This document shows, piece after piece, positions 8,631 through 17,862 of a DNA stretch of 64,000 nt. The stretch is from positions 62,001 through 126,000 of the forward strand of contig NZ_QMKK01000022.1 of NCBI RefSeq assembly GCF_003287875.1, read 5' to 3'. How positions within the stretch are numbered: position 1 is the stretch's first letter; each line of letters begins with the position of its first letter. Origin of the DNA: Martinezella tropici. GTDB taxonomy: Bacteria; Pseudomonadota; Alphaproteobacteria; Rhizobiales; Rhizobiaceae. A program made the position numbers and the translations under genes. The notes below the pieces were generated by a model. It ran no database searches. It was not told where the DNA came from and saw nothing but the letters and a program-made list of their open reading frames with translations.

Positions 8631-10150
8631 GCGTCTTCCTTTGCATTCTGAGCCGTGGCGATAGCCTCGACGATATTTCCGGCTGATATCTCGCTGCCGG
8701 TCAACTCGGCAATATGTTCGCGGTCGCGCAGGACGATGACGCGTGAACTATAGGCGACAAGCTCCTCGAGTTCCGACGAAATGACTACCAGGGACATGCC
8801 CTGCCGGCAAAGATCTTCGATCAGCCGGATGATTTCCGCATGCGCGCCAACATCGATACCACGGGTCGGTTCGTCCAGGATCAGGAAATTCGGATTGGTC
8901 GCCAGCCATCGCGCCAGGATCGCCTTTTGCTGGTTGCCACCCGAAAGAAGACGGATGGGCTTTTCCCGATCGGTCGTGCGGATATCCAGCGCCTTGATGT
9001 AGCGGTCGGCGATGGCATTCTGCTCGCTGCGTGCGAGAGGCCTGGCCCAGCCGCGCCTGGCCTGCAGTGCCATGATGATATTCTCCCGGATGGAAAGATC
9101 GCCGATAATGCCATCCGTCTTGCGATCTTCCGGGCAGAAGCCGAAGCCGCGCTTGATCGCAGCGCGTGGGCTGGAAAGCGTAACGGTATTGCCATCGATC
9201 TTCGCTTCGCCGCTATCGGCACGCTCGACGCCGAAAAGCACTTCGGCGGTTTCGGTGCGTCCGGAGCCAAGCAGGCCGGCGATGCCGACCACCTCTCCGA
9301 CATGAACCTCCATGTCGAAGGGCTTGATCTTGCCGCGCTTGCCGAAATTCGTGAAATGATATCTGACCGGGCCGCTTTCCGTCTCTGTCTGCTTGGCCGC
9401 ACTTTCCGTCTCGGCAAGTTCGCGGCCGAGCATCATGGCGATCAAGGTCTGCCGCGGCAGACCATCCGCATCGCGCGTGCCGACCAGACGACCATTGCGA
9501 AGAACGGTGATGCGATCGCAGATCTCGTAGACCTGCTCCAGAAAATGCGTGATGAAGACGATTCCCAGGCCGCGCTCCTTCAGGCGCCTGACGATGCCGA
9601 ACAGCATCTCGACTTCATGCGTGTCGAGGCTCGCGGTCGGCTCGTCGAGAATCAGCACTTTGCCGGAGAGATCGACGGCGCGGGCAATCGCGATCACCTG
9701 CTGTATGGCAACGGAGAAACGGTCCAGCTGGCGGCTGACATCGATATCCATGCCATATTGCGACAACAGGTCTCTCGCCATGCCGTTCATGATGCGGCTG
9801 CTGACCATGCCGAACCGCTGCGGCTGGCGACCGAGGAACAGGTTCTCCGCCACGCTTAGATTGGGAAGCAGGTTCACTTCCTGATAGACTGTTCCGATGC
9901 CGAGCTTTTGCGCCGCCAGCGTGTCGTGGGGATCGATCTCGGCGCCGTCGAGAACCAGAGTGCCGCCGTCGCGGCGATAGGCGCCTGTCATGCACTTGAT
10001 CAGCGTGGATTTTCCGGCACCGTTCTCGCCAAGCAGCGCGTGAACCTCGCCGCGCATCAATGTGAAATCAACGTGATCGAGAGCGGTCGAACCGGGAAAA
10101 TATTTACAAAAGCCTGTCGCTGTCAGAAGTCGCTCGACGTCTTGAGCCAT
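8627..10150 (-). CDS. ytfR: Sugar ABC transporter ATP-binding protein, YtfR type
   Basis: An ATPase of about 507 residues with two fused nucleotide-binding domains, as in RbsA/MglA/YtfR. The first domain has Walker A GENGAGKST and Walker B VLILDEPTASLD. The second has a degenerate Walker A (GLLGSGRTE), signature LLSGGNQQKAILARWL and Walker B FLILDEPTRGIDVG. I place the start at the ATG at 10150 (MAQDVERLL); an upstream in-frame extension to 10204 has no ribosome site I trust. The stop overlaps the ytfT start by four bases. The gene follows ytfQ after 128 bp. Confidence 0.9.
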   Translation of the reverse strand: MAQDVERLLTATGFCKYFPGSTALDHVDFTLMRGEVHALLGENGAGKSTLIKCMTGAYRRDGGTLVLDGAEIDPHDTLAAQKLGIGTVYQEVNLLPNLSVAENLFLGRQPQRFGMVSSRIMNGMARDLLSQYGMDIDVSRQLDRFSVAIQQVIAIARAVDLSGKVLILDEPTASLDTHEVEMLFGIVRRLKERGLGIVFITHFLEQVYEICDRITVLRNGRLVGTRDADGLPRQTLIAMMLGRELAETESAAKQTETESGPVRYHFTNFGKRGKIKPFDMEVHVGEVVGIAGLLGSGRTETAEVLFGVERADSGEAKIDGNTVTLSSPRAAIKRGFGFCPEDRKTDGIIGDLSIRENIIMALQARRGWARPLARSEQNAIADRYIKALDIRTTDREKPIRLLSGGNQQKAILARWLATNPNFLILDEPTRGIDVGAHAEIIRLIEDLCRQGMSLVVISSELEELVAYSSRVIVLRDREHIAELTGSEISAGNIVEAIATAQNAKEDA

Positions 10151-10278
10151 GAAGCGCTGATATCCTTGCATTGAGCCAATGGGCGAAAGCGATAGCCGGC
10201 GCATTGCGTCGATGCGCCGGCATCTTGAACAAGAATGCGCACCGGCGGCTCTGCCAGCAGGTGCGATCAGCTTTTGTC

Positions 10279-11241
10279 TTAGTAGCCGAGGTCCTTCTTC
10301 TGCTCGTAGACCTTCTGCGGATCATCGGCCTGGGTGTAGAGCTTGGACTCGGTCTGGATCCACTTCGGCGGCTCCTTCTTGCTTTTCAGATAGGCGTCGA
10401 GCGCATCGAAGGCGGGACCAGCCATGTTCGGCGTCAGTTCGACAGTGGCGTTCGCCTCGCCGGCAGTCATCGCCTTGAAGATATCCGGAACCGAATCGAT
10501 TGACACGACCAGGATATCCTTGCCCGGCTTCAGGCCGGATTCCTTGATCGCCTGGATTGCACCGACGGCCATATCGTCGTTATGAGCATAGAGCGCGCAG
10601 ATATCCTTGCCGCCGTTTTCAGCCTTCAGGAAGCTTTCCATCACTTCCTTGCCCTTGGCGCGGGTGAAATCGCCGGTCTGGCTGCGAACGATCTTCAGGT
10701 TGTCGTGACCCTTGATGGCTTCCTCGAAGCCCTTCTTGCGGGCGATGGCCGGCGAGGAACCGGTCGTGCCCTGCAGCTCGACGACATTGCACTTCTTGTC
10801 GCCGACCGTCTTGACGAGCCAGTCGCCGGCGACCTTGCCCTCATGAACCAGGTCGGACGTGACGGCGGTCAGATAAAGGTCCTTCGGCGCGTTGACCGTG
10901 CGGTCAAGCAGGATGACGGGGATCTTGGCTTCCTTGGCTTCCTTCAGGACAGCATCCCAGCCGGTCTCGACCACAGGCGCAAGCAGGATCGCATCGACGC
11001 CCTGCGCGATGAACGAGCGGATCGCCTTGATCTGGTTTTCCTGCTTCTGCTGCGCGTCAGCGAATTTCAGGTCGATGCCGCGCTTCTTGGCTTCCTGCTT
11101 CGTCAGCGTCGTTTCGGCCGCACGCCAACCAGACTCCGAACCGATTTGCGAGAATCCGACGACCAGGTCTTTAGCCGATGCCGACGTGAACATGCAGGCA
11201 GCGAGCATCGTCGCACTGATCAGTGCAGTCTTCAACTTCAT
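10279..11241 (-). CDS. ytfQ: Sugar ABC transporter periplasmic binding protein, YtfQ type
   Basis: A 320-residue solute-binding protein with a signal peptide (MKLKTALISATMLAACMFTSASA, cut in two here by description: hydrophobic core near residues 6-20, cleavage after ASA). The mature protein begins KDLVVGFSQIGSESGWR, the usual opening of the ribose/galactose-binding Peripla_BP_4 fold, and continues with LLAPVVETGWDAVLKEA and YAHNDDMAVGAIQAIKESG. It delivers the sugar to the two permeases. It is the first gene of the operon; the 5' region holds a possible GntR operator. Sugar identity (galactofuranose, galactose, arabinofuranose or similar) is not settled by sequence. Confidence 0.9.
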   Translation of the reverse strand: MKLKTALISATMLAACMFTSASAKDLVVGFSQIGSESGWRAAETTLTKQEAKKRGIDLKFADAQQKQENQIKAIRSFIAQGVDAILLAPVVETGWDAVLKEAKEAKIPVILLDRTVNAPKDLYLTAVTSDLVHEGKVAGDWLVKTVGDKKCNVVELQGTTGSSPAIARKKGFEEAIKGHDNLKIVRSQTGDFTRAKGKEVMESFLKAENGGKDICALYAHNDDMAVGAIQAIKESGLKPGKDILVVSIDSVPDIFKAMTAGEANATVELTPNMAGPAFDALDAYLKSKKEPPKWIQTESKLYTQADDPQKVYEQKKDLGY

Positions 11242-11289
11242 GATTTCCTCCCAAAGGCCATTTCCTCAGGCCAAGGTTTAAAAATCATA

Positions 11290-11300
11290 TAGTAATACTT
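11290..11300 (-). promoter_or_regulatory. Candidate GntR operator before ytfQ
   Basis: TAGTAATACTT contains the dyad AGTA-A-TACT and fits the FadR-subfamily pattern TNGTNNNACNA at all but the last base. It lies about 50 bp upstream of ytfQ, whose operon ends with a FadR-type regulator gene. The link is inferred. Confidence 0.35.
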
Positions 11301-11335
11301 TTGTAAATTGGCATTCGATGTTGCAGCGCAACAAA

Positions 11336-11358
11336 AAGGGGCATTTAAAACGCCCCTT
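11336..11358 (-). terminator. Rho-independent terminator of the BMP-type ABC operon
   Basis: AAGGGGC (11336-11342) pairs with GCCCCTT (11352-11358) around a 9-base loop. On the minus strand the stem is followed by a run of T (TTTTTG). It lies 24 bp after the BMP gene stop and separates that operon from ytfQ. Confidence 0.8.
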
Positions 11359-11382
11359 CTCAACTTAAACTATTTCGCCCGC

Positions 11383-12459
11383 TTATTTCGAAGCCGGCAG
11401 CTTGTCGTCGACCCCTTCGATGTAGAAGTTCATGCCGAGCAGCGTGCCGTCATCAGCCTTTTCGCCTGCCTTCAGCCAAGGGGTTCCGTCCTGCTTGTTG
11501 ATCGGGCCGGTGAAGGGCGCGAGCTCGCCGGACTTGATCTTGGCTTCGGTTTCCTGAGCCATCTTCTTCACGTCGTCGGGCATGTTGGTGTAGTCAGCCA
11601 TCTTCAAGATGCCGTCCTTGAGGCCGTCCCAGCTCTGTTCGGACTTCCAGGTGCCGTCGAGCAGCGCGTGAACGCGCTTGGAGTAGTAGTTGCCCCAGGT
11701 GTCGACGATCGCCGTCAGCTGTGCCTTCGGACCAGCCTTGATCATGTCGGAAGCCTGGCCGAAAGCATGGATGCCACGCTCTTCAGCAACCTGCATCGGC
11801 GCCGTCGTATCGGTGTGCTGCGTCAGGATATCGACACCCTGGTCGACCATGGCCTTGGCGGCGTCTGCTTCCTTGCCCGGATCGAACCAGGTGTTGACCC
11901 AGACGACCTTGAGCTTGAAGCTGGGATCGATCGAGCGCGCGCCCTGTTCGAAGGAATTGATGCCCATCACGACTTCCGGAATCGGGAAGGACGCGATGTA
12001 AGCGGCACCATGATTCTTCGACGTCTTGGCGGCGATCTGGCCCAGGATGTAACGGCCTTCATAGAAGCGCGAGTTGTAGGTCGCGAGATTCGGGCCGCTC
12101 TTGAACCCCGTCGCATGCTCGAACTTCACCTTCGGGAACTTGGCGGCAACCTTGACGGTCGCGTCCATGAAGCCGAATGAGGTGGAGAAGATCAGCGAGC
12201 AGCCGGAACGGGCAAGACGCTCGATGGCGCGTTCGGCATCCGGGCCTTCCGGCACGTTTTCGAGATAGGGCGTCTCGATCTTGTTGCCGAACTCCTTCTG
12301 GACCTGCTGGCGGCCGAGATCATGCGCCTGCGAATAACCGCCATCCGTATGCGAGCCGACATAGACGAAGCAGACCTTGGTCGGCGCTGCTTCAGCAGCG
12401 GCCGCAAAGCCGATGATGGCGGCGGCTGTCGTTGTGAGGGCGAGTGCTAGTTTCTTCAT
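11383..12459 (-). CDS. BMP-family ABC transporter substrate-binding protein
   Basis: A 358-residue periplasmic protein with an N-terminal signal (MKKLALALTTTAAAIIGF, cleavage near AEA). The BMP/PnrA fold is indicated by VCFVYVGSHTDGGYSQAHD, SLIFSTSFGFMDATVKVA, a FPIPEVVMGINSFEQGA segment and DILTQHTDTTAPMQVAEE. BMP proteins with this four-gene context usually bind nucleosides or purines. It is the last gene of the importer operon, just before the terminator. In Rhizobiaceae this set is usually annotated as a nucleoside/purine importer; the exact ligand is not visible. Confidence 0.88.
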   Translation of the reverse strand: MKKLALALTTTAAAIIGFAAAAEAAPTKVCFVYVGSHTDGGYSQAHDLGRQQVQKEFGNKIETPYLENVPEGPDAERAIERLARSGCSLIFSTSFGFMDATVKVAAKFPKVKFEHATGFKSGPNLATYNSRFYEGRYILGQIAAKTSKNHGAAYIASFPIPEVVMGINSFEQGARSIDPSFKLKVVWVNTWFDPGKEADAAKAMVDQGVDILTQHTDTTAPMQVAEERGIHAFGQASDMIKAGPKAQLTAIVDTWGNYYSKRVHALLDGTWKSEQSWDGLKDGILKMADYTNMPDDVKKMAQETEAKIKSGELAPFTGPINKQDGTPWLKAGEKADDGTLLGMNFYIEGVDDKLPASK

Positions 12460-12507
12460 GGTTACCCCTGTTGGTTTGACACTATGAAATCCGTCCGATT
12501 CTTGTCT

Positions 12508-13428
12508 TCAGCGTTCCGGAACGAAGGCCTTGCCGAGCGACGCTGGCGTGTTGATCAAGGTCGCGCGGCGATTTTGAGAGATGATGACGAGAACCACAAT
12601 AGTCGATGCATAGGGCAGCATCGATAGGAATTGCGAGGGAATGCCGACGCCGAAGCCTTGCGCATGGAACTGCAGGATCGTTACGGCACCGAAAAGATAG
12701 CCGCCGGCCATGACGCGCATCGGCCGCCAGGATGCGAAGACCACCAGCGCCAGCGTCACCCAGCCGCGGCCGGCCGACATGTTCTCGACCCATTGCGGCG
12801 TATAGACAAGCGACAGCTGCGCGCCGGCAAGCCCGGCACAGGCACCGCCGAACATGACGGCGAGATAGCGGGTGCGGATGACATCGATGCCGAGAGCATG
12901 GGCCGAGCCATGGCTATCGCCGACGGCGCGCAGCTTCAGGCCGGCACGGCTGCGGAAGAGGAACCAATTGACACCGATGAGTAGCGCTATCGAGAGATAG
13001 AAGGTCACGTCCTGCTTGAACAGCACCGAGCCGATCAGCGGAATATCCGACAGGAACGGAAAAACGATCTCCTGCAGCTGCACACCCGGCACGCTGACAT
13101 AGCCTTCGCCGATCATGCCGGAAAGGCCGAGGCCGAGGATAGTCAGCGCCAGCCCCGTTGCGACCTGGTTCGTCACCAGCGTCAGGGTCAGGAAGCCGAA
13201 CAGCAGCGAAAACAGCGCGCCCGCAACGATGCCGGTCAGCAGGCCGACATAGGGAGATCCGCTCATCTGGGCGCCGACGAAAGCGGCAACGGCACCGATG
13301 ATCATCATGCCTTCGACACCGAGATTGAGCACGCCCGACCGTTCCACCACCAGCTCACCGAGGCCGGCGATGACGAGCGGCGTCGATGCGGTGATGATGG
13401 TGAGCAGGATGGCTTCGAAGACACTCAT
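12508..13428 (-). CDS. ABC transporter permease (nucleoside type, NupQ-like)
   Basis: A 306-residue BPD_transp_2 permease with about nine hydrophobic stretches. The N-terminal TIITASTPLVIAGLGELVVE and SGVLNLGVEGMMIIGAVAAF regions are characteristic of the permease that pairs with BMP binding proteins. ALGIDVIRTRYLAVMFGGAC is the likely ATPase-coupling region. It starts within the last four bases of the other permease gene, and the binding-protein gene follows 48 bp downstream. The two permeases probably form a heterodimer in the inner membrane. Confidence 0.88.
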   Translation of the reverse strand: MSVFEAILLTIITASTPLVIAGLGELVVERSGVLNLGVEGMMIIGAVAAFVGAQMSGSPYVGLLTGIVAGALFSLLFGFLTLTLVTNQVATGLALTILGLGLSGMIGEGYVSVPGVQLQEIVFPFLSDIPLIGSVLFKQDVTFYLSIALLIGVNWFLFRSRAGLKLRAVGDSHGSAHALGIDVIRTRYLAVMFGGACAGLAGAQLSLVYTPQWVENMSAGRGWVTLALVVFASWRPMRVMAGGYLFGAVTILQFHAQGFGVGIPSQFLSMLPYASTIVVLVIISQNRRATLINTPASLGKAFVPER

Positions 13429-14510
13429 GCCGCACCTCCCCGAACCCGCGACCAGACCAGGCGGATCCTGTAATAGATCAGCGTGTCGCAGGAGAGCACG
13501 AAAAACAGCAACAGCCCCTGGAAGACGCTGGCCGCCTTGGCGGAAATGCCGGGCGACAATTGCGCCGCCTCGCCACCGAGATAGGTCAGCGCCAATACAA
13601 GGCCGGAGAGGATGGCTCCGAGCGGATTGAGGCGTGCGAGGAAGGCGACGATGATAGCGGTGAAGCCGTAACCAGGCGAGATCGCCGGCTGAAGATGGCC
13701 GATGGAGCCGGAAACCTCGGATATGCCGGCCAATCCCGAGAGCGCACCGGAAAAGAGGAAGGCAAACCAGACCATCTTGCGCGAGGAGAAACCGGCAAAG
13801 CGCCCTGCCCGCGCCGACTGGCCGAGTACCGTTATCTCAAAGCCCTTCAGCGTATATTTCATCAGGAACCAGGCAAGGACCGCCGCGACCACGGCAAAGA
13901 CGATGCCCCAATGCGCTCGCCCGGAATCTTCCCATATCGCCGGCAGCACGGCTTCCGGGGGGAAATCGATGCTCTGCGGAAAATTATGGCCTTGAGGATC
14001 GCGCCATGGCCCGCGCGACAGCCAATCCAGGAAGAGCTGCGCGATATAGACCAGCATCAGGCTCGTCAGGATCTCATTGGTATTGAAATGCGCCTTCAGC
14101 AGCGCCGGAATGGCGGCATAGAGCGCACCGCCGATAGCGCCGGCGAGCAGCATCAGAGGCAGGATCGACGGCGAGTGCCAATCGGTGAAGACGATCGGGA
14201 TGAACGATCCAGCGACTGCACCCATGGTAAACTGGCCCTCGGCACCGATATTCCAATTGTTGGAACGGTAGCAGAGGCACAGGCCGACTGCGATCAGGAT
14301 CAATGGCCCAGCCTTGATCGCCAGTTCGTGCAGCGACCATACTTCCAGCAGAGGCTCGACGAAGAAGGCATTGAGCGCCTCGACGGGATCCTTGCCCATG
14401 ACGGCGAACATGATGGTGCCGGCGATCAGCGCCAGGACGAGGGCAAGCAACGGCGACAGGAAGCCGAACAGCTTCGAGACCTGCGGGCGCTTTTCGAGTT
14501 CAATGCGCAT
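13425..14510 (-). CDS. ABC transporter permease (nucleoside type, NupP-like)
   Basis: A permease of about 361 residues when started at the ATG at 14510 (MRIELEKRPQ). That start overlaps the ATPase gene stop by 11 bp and gives the typical N-terminus; a 10-codon extension is possible but reads further into the ATPase gene. Key segments are AGPLILIAVGLCLCYRSNNW, NIGAEGQFTMGAVAGSF and GYGFTAIIVAFLARLNPLGA, all normal for the larger permease of BMP-type importers. It is the partner of the following permease and translation is probably coupled at both ends. Confidence 0.88.
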   Translation of the reverse strand: MRIELEKRPQVSKLFGFLSPLLALVLALIAGTIMFAVMGKDPVEALNAFFVEPLLEVWSLHELAIKAGPLILIAVGLCLCYRSNNWNIGAEGQFTMGAVAGSFIPIVFTDWHSPSILPLMLLAGAIGGALYAAIPALLKAHFNTNEILTSLMLVYIAQLFLDWLSRGPWRDPQGHNFPQSIDFPPEAVLPAIWEDSGRAHWGIVFAVVAAVLAWFLMKYTLKGFEITVLGQSARAGRFAGFSSRKMVWFAFLFSGALSGLAGISEVSGSIGHLQPAISPGYGFTAIIVAFLARLNPLGAILSGLVLALTYLGGEAAQLSPGISAKAASVFQGLLLFFVLSCDTLIYYRIRLVWSRVRGGAA

Positions 14511-16074
14511 GGGCAGGCTCCGAATGCGTCTTCGATTCATGCAGCCCGCCCATCAGCAGGCCGATCTTTTCGCGGGTCAGCTCACCTGCCGGATAGGATG
14601 GCGACAGCCGCCCTTCCGAGATGACGGCGATATCGGTCGCGATTTCGAAAATCTCATCCAGGTCCTGGCTGATGACGAGCACGGCCGAACCGTCGCGGGC
14701 GAGATCGACCAGTGCCTGGCGGATGCGGCTGGCAGCGCCGGCATCCACGCCCCAGGTCGGCTGATTGACAACGAGCACGCTCGGCTGACGATCCAGCTCG
14801 CGGCCGACGATAAATTTCTGCAGATTGCCGCCGGAAAGCGCGCCGGCGGCGGGATCCTCGCCGCTTTTGCGCACATCCATCGCCTCGCAGATCCGCTTCG
14901 TCGCCTGCTTGACCGCGCCATGCCTGATGACGTTGAAGAAGCCACCACCCAGAAACGACTTGCGGTCCGACTGATGCCTGGCGAGCACGAGATTGTCGGA
15001 GAGTTTCAATGCCGATACGGCCGCGTGGCCATGGCGTTCTTCCGGCACAAAACCAGCGCCCAGCAGCCGGCGCGCATTGATGCCCTTGCCTCCCACCGCC
15101 TTGCCGCGCAACTGGACGAGATCATCCGATGCAACGGTGTATTCACCTGAAATGACATCGAACAGCTCGCCCTGGCCGTTTCCGGCGACTCCGGCAATCG
15201 CCAACACCTCGCCCGCACGTACACGCAGGGCAACATCCTTCAGCGACATGGCAAAAGGAGTTCGCGCGGGCGCCGAAAGGCCGGCGACTTCCAAGAGGAT
15301 ATCCCCTTTCTTGTCCAGACCTTCGTGATGCACGCTCGCGACATCACTGCCGACCATCATACGGGCGAGCGAGCCCGTCGTTTCCTGCCGCGGGTCGCAG
15401 GCGCCCGTAACTTTACCGTGGCGCAGGACAGTGGCGCGCGAACAGATGCGCTGCACTTCCTCCAGCCGATGGCTGATGTAAAGCACCGAGCGTCCCTCGT
15501 CTCTCAGCTTAAACAGGGTCTCGAAGAGGCGATCGGCTTCCTGCGGTGTCAAAACAGAGGTTGGCTCATCGAGAATGATCAGCTTCGGATTCTGCAGAAG
15601 CGCGCGAACGATCTCGATGCGCTGGCGTTCGCCGACCGAAAGATCGGCGACATGCGCATTCGGATCGAGCGGCAGGCCATAGGCATGCGAAAGCTTTGCA
15701 GCCTCCTCGGAAATTTTTGCGAGCGGGATATTGCTGTCGAGCGAGAGCGCTATATTTTCCGCGACGGTCAACGCCTCGAACAGGGAAAAATGCTGGAATA
15801 CCATGCCGATCCCGAGCTTGCGCGCAGTACCCGGCGCATCGATCGAAACGGGCTGTCCCTGCCAGATAATCTCGCCATGAGACGGTTCGAGCACGCCGAA
15901 CAGCATCTTGACGAGCGTGGATTTGCCTGCGCCGTTCTCCCCGAGGAGAGCGTGAATTTCTCCCGGCTGGATTTCAAGATCGATTTCGTTGCAAGCAGTA
16001 AAACTGCCGAACATTTTCGTCAGTTTGCGAACCGACAATAGCGCGCCGGTTGCCGGCGCATCGGATGACGACAC
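14500..16074 (-). CDS. ABC transporter ATP-binding protein (nucleoside type, NupO-like)
   Basis: A 524-residue ATPase with two nucleotide-binding domains. Domain 1 has GENGAGKSTLVKMLFG, signature LSVGERQRIEIVRALL and LIILDEPTSVLTPQEAD. Domain 2 has GVAGNGQGELF in place of a full Walker A and signature LSGGNLQKFIVGREL with VLVVNQPTWGVD; the Walker B of domain 2 has NQP where DEP is common, which is usual in this subfamily. It powers nucleoside-type import with the two permeases and the BMP protein encoded next. It follows the quinone oxidoreductase gene by only 41 bp, so it may be read from the pcs promoter as well. Confidence 0.9.
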   Translation of the reverse strand: MSSSDAPATGALLSVRKLTKMFGSFTACNEIDLEIQPGEIHALLGENGAGKSTLVKMLFGVLEPSHGEIIWQGQPVSIDAPGTARKLGIGMVFQHFSLFEALTVAENIALSLDSNIPLAKISEEAAKLSHAYGLPLDPNAHVADLSVGERQRIEIVRALLQNPKLIILDEPTSVLTPQEADRLFETLFKLRDEGRSVLYISHRLEEVQRICSRATVLRHGKVTGACDPRQETTGSLARMMVGSDVASVHHEGLDKKGDILLEVAGLSAPARTPFAMSLKDVALRVRAGEVLAIAGVAGNGQGELFDVISGEYTVASDDLVQLRGKAVGGKGINARRLLGAGFVPEERHGHAAVSALKLSDNLVLARHQSDRKSFLGGGFFNVIRHGAVKQATKRICEAMDVRKSGEDPAAGALSGGNLQKFIVGRELDRQPSVLVVNQPTWGVDAGAASRIRQALVDLARDGSAVLVISQDLDEIFEIATDIAVISEGRLSPSYPAGELTREKIGLLMGGLHESKTHSEPAHAH

Positions 16075-16115
16075 GTTCCCCTCATTTCCTTCCCACCGAC
16101 CTGTCCTTTACGGAT

Positions 16116-17099
16116 CTATGGGATCAGTAGTGTAGTTCCACTCGTTTTCCTGGCTTCCAGATCCGCGTGCGCGCGCCCAGCATCGCCCAACGGATAAGTC
16201 TGATGAATATTGATACGCACTTTGCTGCTTTGCACAACAGCAAATAACGCCTTTGCACTGGCTCTCAACTCCTCAGGTGTACCGACATAGGCAAAGAGGC
16301 TCGGTCGCGTGGCGAAAAGCGAGCCCTTTTGATTGAGGATGGCGAGATTGAAGTTCTCGATCGGGCCGGAAGACTGGCCGAAGGTGACCCACATGCCGCG
16401 CGGCTGCAGGCAGTCGAGCGACTGCGGAAACGTGTCCTTGCCAACCGAATCGTAGACGACATCGACACCCTTGCCCCCGGTAATCTCGCGGACGCGATCG
16501 GCGAAATTCTCCTTGCTGTAGTCGATGACGTGGTCATAGCCATGCGCCAGCGCCAGTTCGACCTTTTCGGCGGAACCGGCGGTGCCGATGACGGTACCGG
16601 CTCCCAGCGCCTTGGCCCATTGGCCGGCAATCAGGCCAACACCGCCTGCAGCCGCATGAAACAACAGCGTCGTTCCGGGACCGACCTTGAAAGTACGGTT
16701 CAGCAGATATTCGGCCGTCATTCCCTTCAGCATCATCGATGCGGCGGTTTTGAGCGGGATATCGTCAGGCACTTTCACCAGATGGCGCGTCTCGATATTG
16801 CGCTCGACGCTGTAGGCGCCGTCGCTGCCGACATAGGCGACGCGATCGCCCACGGCAAAATCGCTCACCCCAGGCCCGACTTCAGTGATCGTGCCTGCGG
16901 CTTCCTTGCCGAGCGGCAGAGGAAAATAGGGCGCCTTGTAGAGACCGGAACGAAAATAGACGTCGATAAAGTTAAGGCCGATTGCGGCGTGGCGGATCTG
17001 CACCTCACCCGCACCCGGAGGCGGCAGGTCCACCTCCTCCAGCTTCATGACGTCAGGACCGCCATTTTCATGGATTCGGATAACCTTGGTCTTCTTCAT
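16116..17099 (-). CDS. Quinone oxidoreductase, NADPH-dependent (zeta-crystallin type MDR)
   Basis: A protein of about 327 residues in the medium-chain dehydrogenase family. The start is the ATG at 17099, nine bases after GAGGA; a TTG three codons earlier abuts the ribosome site. The N-terminal GroES-like domain carries GLNFIDVYFRSGLYKAPYF and PLGKEAAGTITEVGPGV. The Rossmann domain has HAAAGGVGLIAGQWAKALGA, a cofactor loop of the quinone reductase type, and there is no structural zinc cysteine cluster. It reduces quinones by one electron or alkenal-type substrates with NADPH; the natural substrate is uncertain. It starts 12 bp after pcs. Confidence 0.88.
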   Translation of the reverse strand: MKKTKVIRIHENGGPDVMKLEEVDLPPPGAGEVQIRHAAIGLNFIDVYFRSGLYKAPYFPLPLGKEAAGTITEVGPGVSDFAVGDRVAYVGSDGAYSVERNIETRHLVKVPDDIPLKTAASMMLKGMTAEYLLNRTFKVGPGTTLLFHAAAGGVGLIAGQWAKALGAGTVIGTAGSAEKVELALAHGYDHVIDYSKENFADRVREITGGKGVDVVYDSVGKDTFPQSLDCLQPRGMWVTFGQSSGPIENFNLAILNQKGSLFATRPSLFAYVGTPEELRASAKALFAVVQSSKVRINIHQTYPLGDAGRAHADLEARKTSGTTLLIP

Positions 17100-17111
17100 G
17101 ATGCGCAATCC

Positions 17112-17837
17112 TCATTGACGTCCGAGGGACGGGAAAAACTGCAGCACGGCGCCGATGCAATAAAGATAGATGCCACTGATGATGAAGAGGACAACGGCCC
17201 ATTGCGGCATGACGAAATGCATCAGCAGCGAATAGATGCCAAGCGCCGACCAGAAGAGAAATATGCCAAGGTTCAGCGGCCGCAAGCGCTTGACGCGCAC
17301 GGGATGCAGAAAATTGATCGGCAGGAAGGTCAGGACGACAGAAACGCCGACGAGGATCATGGCTGTCGTCGCACTGGCGTCGATGACGAAGAGCGTGAAG
17401 ATCACCATGTTCCAGACGACCGGAAAGCCGGAGAAGAAATATTCGTCCGTCTTCATGCCGGTATCGGCGTAATAGATGGCACTGGAAACCACGATCATCC
17501 CGGCTGCGACAAACGACCATGGCTCGCCGATCATGCCGCTCTCATAGAGCGCGAAGGCCGGCAGGAGCACGTAGGTGACGTAATCGATGATGTTGTCGAG
17601 CGTGTCGCCGGACCAGTTTGGCAGCACTTCCTTGACGCGAACCTTGCGCGCGATCGGTCCGTCGATGCCGTCGACAAGCAGTGCCAGACCAAGCCACCAG
17701 AACATATCCACGAAGCGATGTTCCGACGCCGCGACGACGCCGAGAAAGGCGAGAAACGATCCGGATGCCGTCAGTATATGAACGGAGAAAGCACGCATCT
17801 CCGCGTAAGGCACCCGCTTGTAATTGAAGATTTTCAT
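17112..17837 (-). CDS. pcs: Phosphatidylcholine synthase
   Basis: A 241-residue membrane enzyme that condenses CDP-diacylglycerol with choline to make phosphatidylcholine in one step, a hallmark of rhizobia and relatives. The start at 17837 gives MKIFNYKRVPYAEMRAF, the usual N-terminus. The CDP-alcohol phosphotransferase motif is visible as LVDGIDGPIARK followed by SGDTLDNIIDYVTYV, supplying the expected aspartates. About seven hydrophobic segments follow. Its ribosome site (CACGGGGCGG) is weak. The leader contains a strong GC hairpin, so translation control is possible. Confidence 0.95.
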   Translation of the reverse strand: MKIFNYKRVPYAEMRAFSVHILTASGSFLAFLGVVAASEHRFVDMFWWLGLALLVDGIDGPIARKVRVKEVLPNWSGDTLDNIIDYVTYVLLPAFALYESGMIGEPWSFVAAGMIVVSSAIYYADTGMKTDEYFFSGFPVVWNMVIFTLFVIDASATTAMILVGVSVVLTFLPINFLHPVRVKRLRPLNLGIFLFWSALGIYSLLMHFVMPQWAVVLFIISGIYLYCIGAVLQFFPSLGRQ

Positions 17838-17862
17838 CCGCCCCGTGACTCGCCTGCTTATG

